The notes: generated by a model not told the origin, from the letters alone. Shown: positions 7,628 to 17,579, counted from the first letter of the stretch. The stretch is DNA of 64,000 nucleotides from Rhodococcus sp. CH91 (GCF_022554085.1 NZ_JAKFYR010000010.1:1-64000), one strand, 5' to 3'. A program made the numbers and translations.

Positions 7628-7658
7628 GAGGCGACCGACCCACGGACAGGAGATCGCG

Positions 7659-8342
7659 GTGGCCCGGACGACAGCGAATTCCCCGACCGTCGACGAACTG
7701 CTCACCGAACTCGCCGCGCTCGACGATCCGCGCATCCGCGAGGTCAACGCGCGCCACGGCGACGACCACGGCGTGAACCTCACCGCGCTGCGTGCGCTCG
7801 CCAAGCGGCTGAAGACCCAGCACGAACTCGCACGACAACTGTGGGAGCGCGGCGACAGCGCCGCCCGCCTGCTCGCGCTGCTGATCTGCCGTCCCGGATC
7901 GTTCACCGGCGACGAACTCGATGCCATGGTCCGCGAGACCGGCACCCCGAAGGTGCACGACTGGTTCGTGAACTACGTCGTGAAGAAGAATCCGCACGCC
8001 GACGAGCTGCGTGCGCGCTGGATCGCCGACCCGGATCCGGTGGTCGCGAGCGCCGGCTGGGCACTGACCGCCCACCGCGTGACCGGCGACGCCGGCGGCC
8101 TCGATCTGCCCGCCCTGCTGGACACCGTCGAAACGCAGATGCGGGAGGCACCCGAGCGATTGCAGTGGGCGATGAACACCTGCCTGGCACAGATCGGCAT
8201 CGCCCATCCCGAACACCGCGCCCGTGCGATCGACATCGGCGAACGCCTCGGGGTGTTGAAGGACTATCCGACCTCCCCGGGCTGCACGTCGCCGTTCGCT
8301 CCCGTCTGGATCACCGAGGTCGTGCGCCGACGCGGCGAGTGA
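7659..8342 (+). CDS. DNA alkylation repair protein (AlkD-like HEAT-repeat family)
   Basis: 227 aa from GTG 7659 with ACAGGAGA upstream. The sequence is a series of helical HEAT-like repeats, including [53 protein letters not shown] and [16 protein letters not shown]. This is the pattern of PF08713 proteins that flip out or excise alkylated bases. It is full length for the family, with no transmembrane or signal segment. It follows the recombinase by 64 bp but has its own promoter, so a functional link is not implied. Specific glycosylase activity is not provable from sequence alone. Confidence 0.75.
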   Translation: MARTTANSPTVDELLTELAALDDPRIREVNARHGDDHGVNLTALRALAKRLKTQHELARQLWERGDSAARLLALLICRPGSFTGDELDAMVRETGTPKVHDWFVNYVVKKNPHADELRARWIADPDPVVASAGWALTAHRVTGDAGGLDLPALLDTVETQMREAPERLQWAMNTCLAQIGIAHPEHRARAIDIGERLGVLKDYPTSPGCTSPFAPVWITEVVRRRGE

Positions 8343-8403
8343 GCCGGACGCCGGATGGGTACCGCTGCAACGACACATCCGGTCGTCGACGACGAGGAGC
8401 ACG

Positions 8404-10815
8404 ATGCCACTTCCCAGCCCGCAGACCAGTTCCGACGGCGCACCCACGGCGCTCGCCGCCGCGTCCGGAAGTGACTTCGAGGTCCTCGACGCGTGGTGGC
8501 GCGCGGCGAACTATCTGTCCGTCGGGCAGATCTATCTCATGGACAACCCGCTGCTGCGCGAACCGCTGCGCCCGGAACACATCAAACCGCGACTGCTCGG
8601 GCACTGGGGCACCACACCCGGCCTGAACTTCGTGTACGCGCACCTCAACCGCGCGATCACCGCACGCGATCTCGACATGATGTACGTCATGGGGCCCGGA
8701 CACGGCGGACCCGGCCCGGTCGCGGCCGCGTGGCTCGAGGGCACCTACAGCGAGGTCTACCCGGACGTCTCCGGTGACGAGGAGGGAATGCGCCGGCTGT
8801 TCCGTCAGTTCTCGTTCCCGGGCGGTATCCCCAGCCATGTCGCCCCCGAGACCCCCGGCTCGATCCACGAGGGCGGTGAACTCGGCTACGCCCTGTCCCA
8901 CGCCTACGGCGCCGCCTTCGACAATCCCGATCTGATCGTGGCCGCGGTCGTCGGGGACGGGGAAGCGGAAACCGGGCCGCTGGCGGCGAGCTGGCATTCG
9001 ACGAAGTTCGTAGACCCACGCCGTGACGGTGCCGTGTTGCCGATTCTGCACCTCAACGGCTACAAGATCGCGAACCCCACCGTGCTCTCCCGGATCGGCG
9101 AGGACGAGCTGGTCTCGCTTCTACGCGGCTACGGGCACGAACCGATCGTCGTGGCCGGTGACGAACCCGCCGAGATGCACCGGCGGTTCGCCGCCGCACT
9201 CGATCGCGCCCTCGACCGGATCTCCGAGATCCAGCAGTATGCCCGTACGTCCGGTGATCCCACCCGGCCGGCCTGGCCGATGATCGTGCTGCGTTCCCCG
9301 AAGGGCTGGACCGGGCCGCACGAGGTCGACGGCGCGCAGGTCGAAGGATCCTGGCGTGCCCACCAGGTACCCATCGGTGATCCGCGCGGCAACGAGGAGC
9401 ACCGGCGCGCACTCGAGGACTGGTTGCGCAGCTACCGGCCCCACGAACTGTTCGACGATGCCGGCGTCCCGGTCCGCGCCCTGCGCGATCTCGCCCCGCG
9501 CGGCGACCGGCGGATGAGCGCGAACCCGCACGCCAACGGGGGCGAGGTCCTCCGTGATCTGGTCCTGCCGGACTTCCGCGACTACGCCGTCGAGGTGCCC
9601 CGACCCGCCTCCGCCACCGCCGAGGCGACTCGGGTGCTCGGTCGCTTCCTGCGCGACATCGTGCACCGCAACCGGGACAACTTCCGCGTGTTCGCACCGG
9701 ACGAGAACAACTCCAATCGTCTCGACGCCGTCCTCGAGGCCACCGACCGCACCTGGAATGCCGACATCGAACCGGGGGACGACCATCTCGCTCCCGACGG
9801 ACGGGTCATGGAGATCCTGTCCGAGCACACCTGCCAGGGCTGGCTCGAAGGTTATCTCCTCACCGGCCGCCACGGATTGTTCTCGAGCTACGAAGCATTC
9901 GCGCACATCGTCGATTCGATGGTCAACCAGCACGCGAAATGGCTGCTCACCACGAACCGCATCCGCTGGCGTCACCCGATCCCGTCGCTGAACTACCTGC
10001 TCACCTCGCACGTCTGGCGACAGGACCACAACGGCTTCTCGCATCAGGATCCCGGTTTCATCGACCACGTCGTCAACAAGAAGCCCGAAGTCGTGCGCGT
10101 GTATCTACCGCCGGACGCGAACACCCTGCTGTCGGTCGCCGATCACTGCCTGCGCACCCGCCAGTACATCAACGTCGTCGTCGCCGGCAAGCAGCCCGCG
10201 CTGCAGTTCCTCGACATCGACGACGCGATGACCCACTGCCGCAAGGGCATCGGGATCTGGCAGTGGGCCTCGACCGACCGGGACGTCGAACCCGATGTCG
10301 TCCTCGCCTGCGCCGGTGACATCCCCACGATGGAGACCCTCGCCGCGGCCGACATCCTGCACCGCCGTTTCCCGGACCTGAAGATGCGCGTGGTCAACGT
10401 CGTCGATCTCATGCGGCTGCAGGACGACCGGCGGCACCCGCACGGACTACCCGACGCGCACTTCGACGCGCTGTTCACCACCGACAAGCCCGTGGTCTTC
10501 GCCTATCACGGCTATCCGTGGTTGATCCACCGCTTCGTCTACCGCCGCACCAACCAGGCCAACTTCCACGTGCACGGTTACATCGAGGAGGGCACGACCA
10601 CGACTCCCTTCGACATGTGCGTGCTCAACCGCATCGACCGCTACCATCTCGCGCTCGACGTGCTCGACCGCGTCGAGAGGATCCGGCCGGTGGCAGGACA
10701 CGCGCGTGAGGAACTCGAGAACATCCTCGCCGAGCACACCCGCTACGTACGCACCCACGGCGAGGACATGCCGGCGATCACCGACTGGCACTGGCAGGGC
10801 GTCGGAATCGACTGA
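8404..10815 (+). CDS. xfp: xylulose-5-phosphate/fructose-6-phosphate phosphoketolase
   Basis: 803 aa, ATG 8404 preceded by GACGAGGAG. Thiamine-diphosphate enzyme cleaving Xu5P or F6P with phosphate to acetyl phosphate plus a C3 or C4 sugar phosphate. Characteristic stretches are present: [18 protein letters not shown] near the start, [19 protein letters not shown] (ThDP/Mg-binding GDGE), [12 protein letters not shown], and [11 protein letters not shown] in the C-terminal half. The length is normal for the family. It converges on the HAD gene with a 3-bp gap. No acetate kinase lies alongside. Confidence 0.95.
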   Translation: MPLPSPQTSSDGAPTALAAASGSDFEVLDAWWRAANYLSVGQIYLMDNPLLREPLRPEHIKPRLLGHWGTTPGLNFVYAHLNRAITARDLDMMYVMGPGHGGPGPVAAAWLEGTYSEVYPDVSGDEEGMRRLFRQFSFPGGIPSHVAPETPGSIHEGGELGYALSHAYGAAFDNPDLIVAAVVGDGEAETGPLAASWHSTKFVDPRRDGAVLPILHLNGYKIANPTVLSRIGEDELVSLLRGYGHEPIVVAGDEPAEMHRRFAAALDRALDRISEIQQYARTSGDPTRPAWPMIVLRSPKGWTGPHEVDGAQVEGSWRAHQVPIGDPRGNEEHRRALEDWLRSYRPHELFDDAGVPVRALRDLAPRGDRRMSANPHANGGEVLRDLVLPDFRDYAVEVPRPASATAEATRVLGRFLRDIVHRNRDNFRVFAPDENNSNRLDAVLEATDRTWNADIEPGDDHLAPDGRVMEILSEHTCQGWLEGYLLTGRHGLFSSYEAFAHIVDSMVNQHAKWLLTTNRIRWRHPIPSLNYLLTSHVWRQDHNGFSHQDPGFIDHVVNKKPEVVRVYLPPDANTLLSVADHCLRTRQYINVVVAGKQPALQFLDIDDAMTHCRKGIGIWQWASTDRDVEPDVVLACAGDIPTMETLAAADILHRRFPDLKMRVVNVVDLMRLQDDRRHPHGLPDAHFDALFTTDKPVVFAYHGYPWLIHRFVYRRTNQANFHVHGYIEEGTTTTPFDMCVLNRIDRYHLALDVLDRVERIRPVAGHAREELENILAEHTRYVRTHGEDMPAITDWHWQGVGID

Positions 10816-10818
10816 TCG

Positions 10819-11589
10819 TCACCCGTGCCGAGGCGCCCGCAGCACGAGCCTGCCCTCGGTGAGCGCGGCGACGTCGACCTCGTCGAGCGAGGACACCACG
10901 AGATCGGCGCCCGCCCGCGCCAGATCCTCGGCTTCCCCGTGGCGGGCGACGCCGAGCGCGGCCATGCCGCCGGCCTTCGCCGCCTGTACTCCGGTGATCG
11001 CGTCCTCGACCACCACACACGCGGCGGCCGGCACCCCGAGTTCGGTCGCAGCCGCGAGGAACAACTCCGGGTCGGGTTTGCCGTGGGCGACCGGGCGGCC
11101 GGACAGATCTGCGTCGAACTGCTCGAGCAAGGTCTCCCCGGGACGGTCGTGTGCGGGAATCGCCCGCAGGAACAACCCGGCGTTCTTCGACGACGACGCC
11201 GCCGCCACTGCGATACCCGCCGCGCGCACCGCCGCCACGAAACGCACGCCGTCCTCGAAGGCGCGGAACCGACGCTCGTCGATCAACTGCAGCAACCGCG
11301 CCTGTTTGCGATCGGCGTAGTCGACGGCGCGGCGTTCGGCGTCGGGCACCGCGAAGTACTCCAATGCGGCCCGCGCCCCGTCCATCCGCGGTCGCCCGGA
11401 CAGGACCTGCCGGTAGACCTCGGAGGTGAACGCGTCGTCACTCCACGAGCCGGCGGCGCGTAACTCCTGCCAGTCTCCGGTCACCAACTCGGCCAGAGCT
11501 TCCCGCCACGCCGCTTCGTGCGGAGAGTCGACGAGCACCCCGTCGACATCGAAGATCACCGCCCGGAAGCTCGGCTCCCTTTCGGCCAT
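10819..11589 (-). CDS. HAD hydrolase, beta-phosphoglucomutase-like
   Basis: 256 aa from ATG 11589 with GGGGAGGGG upstream. It carries D14 and D16 in FDVDGVLVDS (nucleophile and acid/base), SSSKNA (motif II), GKPDPE (motif III Lys) and VEDAITGVQAAKAGG (motif IV), the set seen in beta-PGMs that turn beta-glucose-1-phosphate into glucose-6-phosphate. It follows a GH65 enzyme on the same strand by 19 bp, the standard pairing in which the phosphorylase product feeds the mutase. It corresponds in arrangement to M. tuberculosis Rv3400-Rv3401. Mutase rather than phosphatase activity is inferred from this context. Confidence 0.85.
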   Translation of the reverse strand: MAEREPSFRAVIFDVDGVLVDSPHEAAWREALAELVTGDWQELRAAGSWSDDAFTSEVYRQVLSGRPRMDGARAALEYFAVPDAERRAVDYADRKQARLLQLIDERRFRAFEDGVRFVAAVRAAGIAVAAASSSKNAGLFLRAIPAHDRPGETLLEQFDADLSGRPVAHGKPDPELFLAAATELGVPAAACVVVEDAITGVQAAKAGGMAALGVARHGEAEDLARAGADLVVSSLDEVDVAALTEGRLVLRAPRHG

Positions 11590-11608
11590 GACCGTCCCCT
11601 CCCCGGAT

Positions 11609-14026
11609 CTACGCGCGCACCGTGGCGAGCCGGAAGTCGTGCGAATCGCCCGGACCGAGTTCGGCGGAGTCGCCGTTGAGCGCGACCCGCACGGGTACCC
11701 GGAAACCTTCCGCCTCGGCGCGCACCGACAAGGTGTCCCCGGCGATGTGCACCCGTAGGGGAGTGCCGCGATAGCGCATCGAGAAGGCGACACCGTCGAG
11801 GTGCGAGATCAACTTGGGGCGGAAGACGAGCACATCGCCGTACCCCCGGGCACCGACGTAGTAGCGCTGCACCAGATCCAGGGTGCCGCCCATGACACCC
11901 ATGTGGATGCCTTCCTTGGTGGTGCCGCCCTGCAGGTCGCTGACATCGCTCTCGAGGGCGAGTTTGAACCGCTCCCACGACGATTGCGGATCGAAGGTGG
12001 CGAGCACACCCGCGAACGTCACGTGACTGAGCGTCGAGCCGTGCGACGTGCGCTGATCGTAGTAGTCGACGGTGCGACGCACGAGGTCGAGATCGTACGG
12101 ATAACCCAGCTGCTCGAACAGCGGCCGCAACTCGGCGTCGTCGAACAGGAAGAACAACATCACCGTGTCGGCCTGCTTGGCCACCTTGTAGGCGTTCGGG
12201 TCGCGTCCCTCGGCGCGCAGGATGCGATCCATCCGCCCGATGTTGCCGTATTCGGCGCGATAGTGATCCCAGTCGAGTTCCTCGAGGTCCTCGTAACCCT
12301 CGAACTGACTGATCACCCCGTCGTGGTACGGCACGAACATCTTGCGGCTCATCTCCGACCACACCCGGAGTTCCTCGTCGGTGACCCGCAGCCGCGCCCG
12401 CAAGGCGGTCTGCCGGCTCTTCGACAGCACCTCGAAGACGTCGAGTGCCCGCGCCGAGATCCAGGCGACCATGACGTTCGTGTACGCATTGTTGCGCAGC
12501 CCCGCCGCGGTCGAACCCGGATACCGCTCGTGGAATTCGTCCGGTCCCATCACCCCGTGGATCTCGTAGCGGTCGCGCTCGGGGTTGTAGTGGGCGATGG
12601 AGGCCCAGAACCGGGCGATCTCGAGCATCATCTCGGCGCCGTAGTCGGCGAGGAAATCGACGTCGTCCGTGGCCTGGTAGTAATGCCAGACGTTGTAGAA
12701 GATCGCGGCACTGACATGCCGCTGGTTGCGGCTCAGGTCCGGATCCCAGCGCCCGGACAGCGGATTGAGATGCACCATCTGCGTCTCTTCCGTGCCGTCG
12801 CTGCCGCTCTGCCAAGGGAACATCGCCCCCCGGTAGCCGGCCTCGCTCGCCGCCGCCTGCGCTTCGCTCAGCCGCCGGTAGCGATAGAGAATCAGGCCCT
12901 TGGTGATCTCGGGAACCCGCATTCCCAGGAAGGGATAGACGAACAATTCGTCCCAGAACACGTGCCCGCGGTAGGCCTCCCCGTTGAGCCCGCGCGCGGG
13001 GACTCCGGCGTCGAGCCGGGAGGTGTGCCGCGAACACACCTGCAGCACGTGCGAGATGTGCAGGCGCAACAGCAACTGCGCCCGCGGTTCCCCGGGCAGC
13101 CGGATATCGCCGATGTCCCACAGCTCGTCCCACGCCGCGACGTGCTCGTCGAACGCCTCGTCGAAATCCGGATAGCGCAGTACGTGCCGGCCCACCGACG
13201 CGAGCGGTTCGGTGATCGCGTCGTCACGGGCGGTGAACATCGCCACCATCTTCTCGATCCGCACCGTGGCGCCCTGGGTGACCTCGAACGCGAGGACCTG
13301 CTGGATGTAATCCTCCATCTGGTACAGATCGCGATCGATGAGCAGCGAACCGTTCTCGCCCTCCCGGAACACCCGGGTGCGCGCGGCCTGCGCGATATAG
13401 ATGTCGGACTGGCGGATCTGGACCTTCAACGCGATCGTCTCCGGTCCGTAGGTGCGGGGGGAGACCGGGTCCAGATGCCGGGCTTCGAGATCGCGATAGC
13501 GAGCGACCGCGCGGTTGGTGACCCGGCCGTCGAGCGCGGAGACGATCTCGACCCGCCCCGACCAGTTCTCCGGGGTGAGCGACCATTCGAGTGCACCCTG
13601 GTGCGGATGGGCCATGCTCACGAAGCGCCTGCTGCGCAGGGAGGTTTCGCGGCCGCGCCGATCACGGAACCGGATCTCGCGGATCACCGTCGCCGTGCGG
13701 ATGTCGTAGACGTGCCGATACGACAGGATCTGCGTCTGCGCCAGGCGGATCGCCTCGCCGCCGTCGATACGCAGTTTCAGCACCAGCCAGTTGGGGAGAT
13801 TGACCAGATCCTCGTTGAGGACCGGGTTGCCGCCCATGATGGTGGTCTCACGGTTGTAGCAGCGGTGGGCGTAGGTGCCCGGATAGTGGACCGCGCCCAT
13901 GTCCTCCCACTCGGCGGTGCCCCGCGTGCAGAAGTAACCGTTGCCCGTCGACGTCAGCGCCTCACGCAGGGCTTCGTCGTCGGGATCGAAACGGTCGTAG
14001 TGGAGGCTGAACTCCGAGTCGTACAC
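11609..14026 (-). CDS. glycoside hydrolase family 65 enzyme (disaccharide phosphorylase-like)
   Basis: 805 aa from GTG 14026, chosen because a perfect AGGAGG lies 5 nt upstream (14032-14037); the in-frame start at 14056 has none. Contains the GH65 N-terminal super-sandwich domain, an (alpha/alpha)6 barrel with general acid E497 in GPDEFHERYPG, the KQADTV motif, and SHGSTLS, which in phosphorylases lines the phosphate site, then a C-terminal beta domain. It probably phosphorolyses an alpha-glucosyl disaccharide such as trehalose, maltose or kojibiose to beta-glucose-1-phosphate for the adjacent mutase. Hydrolase activity is not excluded. otsB lies directly upstream. Confidence 0.85.
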   Translation of the reverse strand: MYDSEFSLHYDRFDPDDEALREALTSTGNGYFCTRGTAEWEDMGAVHYPGTYAHRCYNRETTIMGGNPVLNEDLVNLPNWLVLKLRIDGGEAIRLAQTQILSYRHVYDIRTATVIREIRFRDRRGRETSLRSRRFVSMAHPHQGALEWSLTPENWSGRVEIVSALDGRVTNRAVARYRDLEARHLDPVSPRTYGPETIALKVQIRQSDIYIAQAARTRVFREGENGSLLIDRDLYQMEDYIQQVLAFEVTQGATVRIEKMVAMFTARDDAITEPLASVGRHVLRYPDFDEAFDEHVAAWDELWDIGDIRLPGEPRAQLLLRLHISHVLQVCSRHTSRLDAGVPARGLNGEAYRGHVFWDELFVYPFLGMRVPEITKGLILYRYRRLSEAQAAASEAGYRGAMFPWQSGSDGTEETQMVHLNPLSGRWDPDLSRNQRHVSAAIFYNVWHYYQATDDVDFLADYGAEMMLEIARFWASIAHYNPERDRYEIHGVMGPDEFHERYPGSTAAGLRNNAYTNVMVAWISARALDVFEVLSKSRQTALRARLRVTDEELRVWSEMSRKMFVPYHDGVISQFEGYEDLEELDWDHYRAEYGNIGRMDRILRAEGRDPNAYKVAKQADTVMLFFLFDDAELRPLFEQLGYPYDLDLVRRTVDYYDQRTSHGSTLSHVTFAGVLATFDPQSSWERFKLALESDVSDLQGGTTKEGIHMGVMGGTLDLVQRYYVGARGYGDVLVFRPKLISHLDGVAFSMRYRGTPLRVHIAGDTLSVRAEAEGFRVPVRVALNGDSAELGPGDSHDFRLATVRA

Positions 14027-14077
14027 GCGTACCTCCTGGCAGGTCGTACTCGACACGAGCTTTCCGGTGGCGCGGCG

Positions 14078-14890
14078 TCACCTGCCCAGAGCCGAGAGGA
14101 AACGTTCGACCTCGTCCACCGATCCCAGGACGAATTCGGCATCGGTGCGGCGTCCGGCCATCTCCGGGTCGTCCGGACTACCCACCAGAATCCCGATCCC
14201 GCGCCCGAGGAGGGCCCGGAAGGCGTCCTCGTCGGTGATGTCGTCGCCGAGATAGATGGGCACCACGTCGTCGGACCCGAGGCCGAGGCCGTCGATCAGA
14301 TGGAGGACCGCCTTGCCCTTGTTCCAGTCCACCGCCGGTTTGAGTTCGTAGACCATCTTTCCGGGCACCACCGCCAACCGGTCCGGGTTCTCGGCCAGCA
14401 GTTCGTCGACGATCGCTTTCACCCGGTCGCGGACCTCGGGTGCGGCCTGGCGGTAATGCACCGCAACGGATGCCCGCTTCGGTTCGATGCCGACCCCTTC
14501 GAGGCCGGCCAGCCGGGCGCGGAGCGTGTCGGTGACCTCGGAGATCAGGTCGGTGAAATCGCCGAGGACGCCGTGCGCGAGCCGGCCGCCCGTCGGGCTC
14601 CAGATGTCGAAACCGTGGCTGCCCGCGACGACGAGATCGTCGACGCCCATGAGTTGCTGGACGACGTCGCGGTCGCGGCCGGTGACGATGCACACGGATA
14701 CCCGGTCGGCGAGATCACGCACGGTGCGGCGCATCGAATCGGACCACACCGCGTCCTCGGGACGCGGAACGATCGGCGTGAGCACCCCGTCGTAGTCGAG
14801 GAAGACCGCCGGGCGGCGACCGGCGATCCGGCGGGAGAAGGCGTCGTCGAGGGCGGACGGTAGATCCGCCACGGCGCGAGTCGTCGTCAT
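14078..14890 (-). CDS. otsB: trehalose-6-phosphate phosphatase
   Basis: 270 aa from ATG 14890; AGGAG lies 10 nt upstream, whereas the ATG at 14923 has no site. HAD-superfamily enzyme giving free trehalose from trehalose-6-phosphate. D32 and D34 in FLDYDGVL form motif I, IVTGRD is motif II, ELKPAVDWNKGKAV carries the conserved substrate/Lys motif, and YLGDDITDEDAF is motif IV. The length is normal for a single-domain OtsB without a synthase fusion. It is followed by GH65 and beta-PGM genes on the same strand, consistent with trehalose turnover. No otsA is nearby. Confidence 0.93.
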   Translation of the reverse strand: MTTTRAVADLPSALDDAFSRRIAGRRPAVFLDYDGVLTPIVPRPEDAVWSDSMRRTVRDLADRVSVCIVTGRDRDVVQQLMGVDDLVVAGSHGFDIWSPTGGRLAHGVLGDFTDLISEVTDTLRARLAGLEGVGIEPKRASVAVHYRQAAPEVRDRVKAIVDELLAENPDRLAVVPGKMVYELKPAVDWNKGKAVLHLIDGLGLGSDDVVPIYLGDDITDEDAFRALLGRGIGILVGSPDDPEMAGRRTDAEFVLGSVDEVERFLSALGR

Positions 14891-14993
14891 CCGGCCGGTA
14901 CTCCTGTCGTCGCGACCCGTCATGGTTCGAACCGTACACAAAGATCGGTGGCGCGACCGGGATACGTGAGCCTCGGGTCCGCCGGAAGCGCCG

Positions 14994-16079
14994 TCACCGG
15001 ATCGGGCGGCGCCAGTGCTCGTCGGCGGTGAGCCGGGAGCGCACGTGCTCGGCGGCGTCGTCGTTGCGGAACGGGCCGGCGAGCAGGTCGGCGTAGATCT
15101 GAGAGATCGCGGCGTGCCGGAGTCCGCCGCGGCGGTCCATCCGATCGAAGACCACCGGCGACCAGGGGATCGCGACGACGACATCGCCGCCGCGTTCGAC
15201 CGGGCGCAACCCGAGGCTGTCGGCGACCTCGTCGGGATCGTCGGCGTAGAGCTCGAGCAACGCCGGGGCGGCATAGTCGGTGGCGCCGACGCCGGTGAGC
15301 GCATAGGGGAGATCGATGCGCTCGGCGAGACGCGCGCGGGTCGCGGTGACTCCGTCGGGGGCGGTGAACCGGCGGACCGGACACACCTTCCGTTCGGCCG
15401 CCCAGGCGCGCAGCATCGGTTCCCACCGCACCTCGACGATCGGACCGCGGGGCACCCGCCGGACGAGTTCGCGCTCGACGAGCACCTCGACGACCCGGTA
15501 GGTGGCGCCGGTCGACGCTCCGGACAGCGTGATCAGTTCCGGGACGGTGATCTCACCGACGTGGTCGGCCAGCGCCCGCACCACCCGGTCGGACGGTTCG
15601 CCGGTCAGGACGCCGGAGGGTCGGCCCGGCCCGCGCCACGGGTCGGCGTCGGCGCCGCGGTCACGGACCCACACCGCCGGGCGGTTCGCGACCAGGGAGA
15701 GGTTGCCGGTGGCGTCGGCATAGGAGATGCCGTGCCGGTCGAGCTGGCGCCGCACCGGATCGGAGAGATAGTGCGCGCACACGAATCCGCGGTCCGATTC
15801 GGTCAGGTCGGCGGCGATACGGGCGACGTCACCGGAGAGCACCCCGCGGGAGGCGACGACCGCGAACGACACCGCGTCGCCGTCGGGGGCGGTGACCAGC
15901 ATCCGGCTCGGTGCGTCGGGGGAGCGGGGCCGGTCGCTGGACAACGACCAGCCGAGCGGCAGGCATGCCTCGAGGCGTGCCGTGGCGCGGCGGTAGATGT
16001 CGATGTACCGCTCGGGGCGGGGACCGACGGGGTTCTCGGGAGCAGGGGCGGACTGCGTCACATCCACCACGATAGTCAC
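14994..16079 (-). CDS. winged-helix protein of AbiEi-like/HTH type, function unknown
   Basis: 361 aa. The N-terminal half (70-150) contains DGDAVSFAVVASRG and HGISYADATGNLSLVANRPA, a layout seen in actinobacterial HTH proteins and resembling AbiEi-type antitoxins. Residues of about 170-225 form a winged helix (VPELITLSGASTGATYRVVEV). The C-terminal part ends in a FRNDDAAEHVRSRL helix. No AbiEii nucleotidyltransferase toxin is adjacent, so this is probably a solitary regulator, not a toxin-antitoxin module. It is divergent from ribH, with 101 bp between the two starts. The family assignment is tentative. Confidence 0.5.
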   Translation of the reverse strand: MTIVVDVTQSAPAPENPVGPRPERYIDIYRRATARLEACLPLGWSLSSDRPRSPDAPSRMLVTAPDGDAVSFAVVASRGVLSGDVARIAADLTESDRGFVCAHYLSDPVRRQLDRHGISYADATGNLSLVANRPAVWVRDRGADADPWRGPGRPSGVLTGEPSDRVVRALADHVGEITVPELITLSGASTGATYRVVEVLVERELVRRVPRGPIVEVRWEPMLRAWAAERKVCPVRRFTAPDGVTATRARLAERIDLPYALTGVGATDYAAPALLELYADDPDEVADSLGLRPVERGGDVVVAIPWSPVVFDRMDRRGGLRHAAISQIYADLLAGPFRNDDAAEHVRSRLTADEHWRRPIR

Positions 16080-16167
16080 TCTGTGCGTGACGGAAAACAG
16101 GAAAACACGAAATTCGGCCGTCGGCCCCGGCCCCCTCCCGCGCCTCGGACCCCCGACGGGGATGCGC

Positions 16168-16173
16168 TAGTTT
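16168..16173 (+). promoter_or_regulatory. -10 box TAGTTT, leaderless ribH promoter
   Basis: TAGTTT ends 7 nt before the ATG at 16181. No flavin-riboswitch-like leader can fit in the 101 bp upstream. Confidence 0.5.
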
Positions 16174-16180
16174 CGTCACC

Positions 16181-16642
16181 ATGACCGATATCACCGGGCG
16201 CATCGCGTTCGTTCAGGCGACCTGGCACCGCAACATCGTCGATCAGGCGCGCACGGGGTTCACCGACGAGATCACCCGTCTGGGGGTCGCCCCGGAATCG
16301 CTGGACTTCTTCGAGGTCCCGGGCGCATTCGAGATCCCTCTGCACGCGCAGCGGCTGGCGAAGACCGGTCGTTACGCCGGGATCGTGGCGGCCGGGCTGG
16401 TCGTGGACGGCGGTATCTACCGGCACGATTTCGTCGCGACCGCGGTGATCGACGGTCTGATGCGCGTACAGCTCGACACCGAGGTGCCGGTCTTCTCGGT
16501 GGTGCTCACCCCGCACAACTTCCACGAGCACGCCGAACACGTCGACTACTTCACCCGGCACTTCGTCACGAAGGGCGCCGAGGCGGCCCGCGCCGTCGAC
16601 GCCACCCTGCGGTCGCTGCGCGGGCTGCCGACCGGCGACTGA
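16181..16642 (+). CDS. ribH: 6,7-dimethyl-8-ribityllumazine synthase, type II (RibH2-like)
   Basis: 153 aa. Condenses 5-amino-6-ribitylaminouracil with 3,4-dihydroxy-2-butanone-4-phosphate in riboflavin synthesis. It starts with RIAFVQATWHRNIVDQAR, has the FEVPGAFEIPLHAQ substrate loop, and carries the active-site His (about H82) in GGIYRHDFVA. The WHRNIVDQAR opening and short C-terminus match the type II (decameric, Brucella RibH2-like) group, not the capsid-forming type. No other rib genes flank it, so it is an orphan copy; a canonical ribH presumably lies elsewhere. Confidence 0.9.
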   Translation: MTDITGRIAFVQATWHRNIVDQARTGFTDEITRLGVAPESLDFFEVPGAFEIPLHAQRLAKTGRYAGIVAAGLVVDGGIYRHDFVATAVIDGLMRVQLDTEVPVFSVVLTPHNFHEHAEHVDYFTRHFVTKGAEAARAVDATLRSLRGLPTGD

Positions 16643-16657
16643 CCGGCCGGCAGCCCG
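16621..16657. terminator. hairpin between convergent ribH and SDR genes
   Basis: 15-nt arms (16621-16635 and 16643-16657) pair with one mismatch around a 7-nt loop that holds the ribH stop codon. There is no T-run, as usual in this group. It could serve both genes. Confidence 0.5.
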
Positions 16658-16664
16658 CCGCGGA

Positions 16665-17579
16665 TCAGCGCGCGCTGCCGGTGGCGTCCCGGGGCGTGTC
16701 CGCGTCGACCGGTCGGGTGGGCGCGGGCGCCGGTGCCTCGGTGCGCTGCCGGTAGGCCGCCCGGGCGGTCTCGTCGGTGTTCAGCGCCAGGGACTGCAGC
16801 CCGAACGCCGCGGAGATGCGGTGGCGGGCTGCTTCGGGGATGAGCCCCAGCGCGCCGAGGATCCAGCCGGCGGTCCGCGGCACGTACTTCAGGCCGGGCC
16901 GACGCGCAGCGACGACCTGCACGATGGCAGTTGCGACCTCCTCCGGTCCCACCATCGCGAGCTTCTCGATGAGAGCGTTGGGTTTCATGCCCGCGATCAG
17001 TTCGGTGCGCACGAATCCCGGTGCGATGGTGGAGACCACGATGTTCGAGCCCGCGAGTTCCTGGCGCAGCACCGAGCCGAGGCCGATCACTGCGTGTTTG
17101 GTCGCGGAGTACACCGCGAGACCGGGAGCGCCTTCGACTCCCACGACGGAGCCGAGATTGACGATGTGGCCGTGGCCCTGTTCGGTGAATCGCGCAGCGG
17201 CCAGTTTCGAGCCCAGGACGACACCGCGGACGTTGACGTCGATCTGACGGTCGGTGACCGTGTCCGTCTCGTCCAGGAACGCACCGGTGGGCATGATGCC
17301 GGCGTTGTTGACGAGCACGTCGAGTCCGCCGAACTCCATGTGGGCGAGGCTGAGGAATTCGTCGAAGGATCCTCGATCGGTGACGTCGAGGGGCAGGCCG
17401 AGCACTGTGGTGCCGAAGCGGGCACCGATGCGCGAGGCGGTGTCCTGCACCAGTTCATTGTCGATGTCCCCGATGGCCACGCGTGCGCCGGCAGCGACGA
17501 GGGCTTCCGCCGTCGCCTGTCCGATGCCGCGGGCCCCGCCGGTGATGACGACTCTCTTGCCGTGCACGTGCGCGCTCAT
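16665..17579 (-). CDS. short-chain dehydrogenase/reductase
   Basis: 304 aa NAD(P)-dependent oxidoreductase. TGGARGIG near residue 14 is the cofactor motif, and D37 after the second strand (IGDIDNE) favours NAD. NNAG, the Ser in NLGSVVG and YSATK form the active site. The tail after residue 250 (VPRTAGWILGALGLIPEAAR, then a Pro/Ala-rich end) is the extended form seen in mycobacterial SDRs acting on lipid or steroid-like substrates. It is divergent from an AraC-type regulator 124 bp away, which may control it. Substrate unknown. Confidence 0.88.
   Translation of the reverse strand: MSAHVHGKRVVITGGARGIGQATAEALVAAGARVAIGDIDNELVQDTASRIGARFGTTVLGLPLDVTDRGSFDEFLSLAHMEFGGLDVLVNNAGIMPTGAFLDETDTVTDRQIDVNVRGVVLGSKLAAARFTEQGHGHIVNLGSVVGVEGAPGLAVYSATKHAVIGLGSVLRQELAGSNIVVSTIAPGFVRTELIAGMKPNALIEKLAMVGPEEVATAIVQVVAARRPGLKYVPRTAGWILGALGLIPEAARHRISAAFGLQSLALNTDETARAAYRQRTEAPAPAPTRPVDADTPRDATGSAR

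Noticed and set aside
6464-8342. Prophage or integrative element around the tyrosine recombinase
   Set aside because: No phage, relaxase, excisionase or tRNA/att repeat nearby; flanking genes are ordinary chromosomal genes.
11801-14863. 1020-codon plus-strand ORF across GH65 and otsB
   Set aside because: Antisense frame kept open by high third-position GC; both minus-strand genes have intact family motifs and ribosome sites.
14994-16079. Type IV AbiE toxin-antitoxin pair
   Set aside because: An AbiEi-like protein is possible, but no AbiEii nucleotidyltransferase is adjacent; the neighbours are ribH and otsB.
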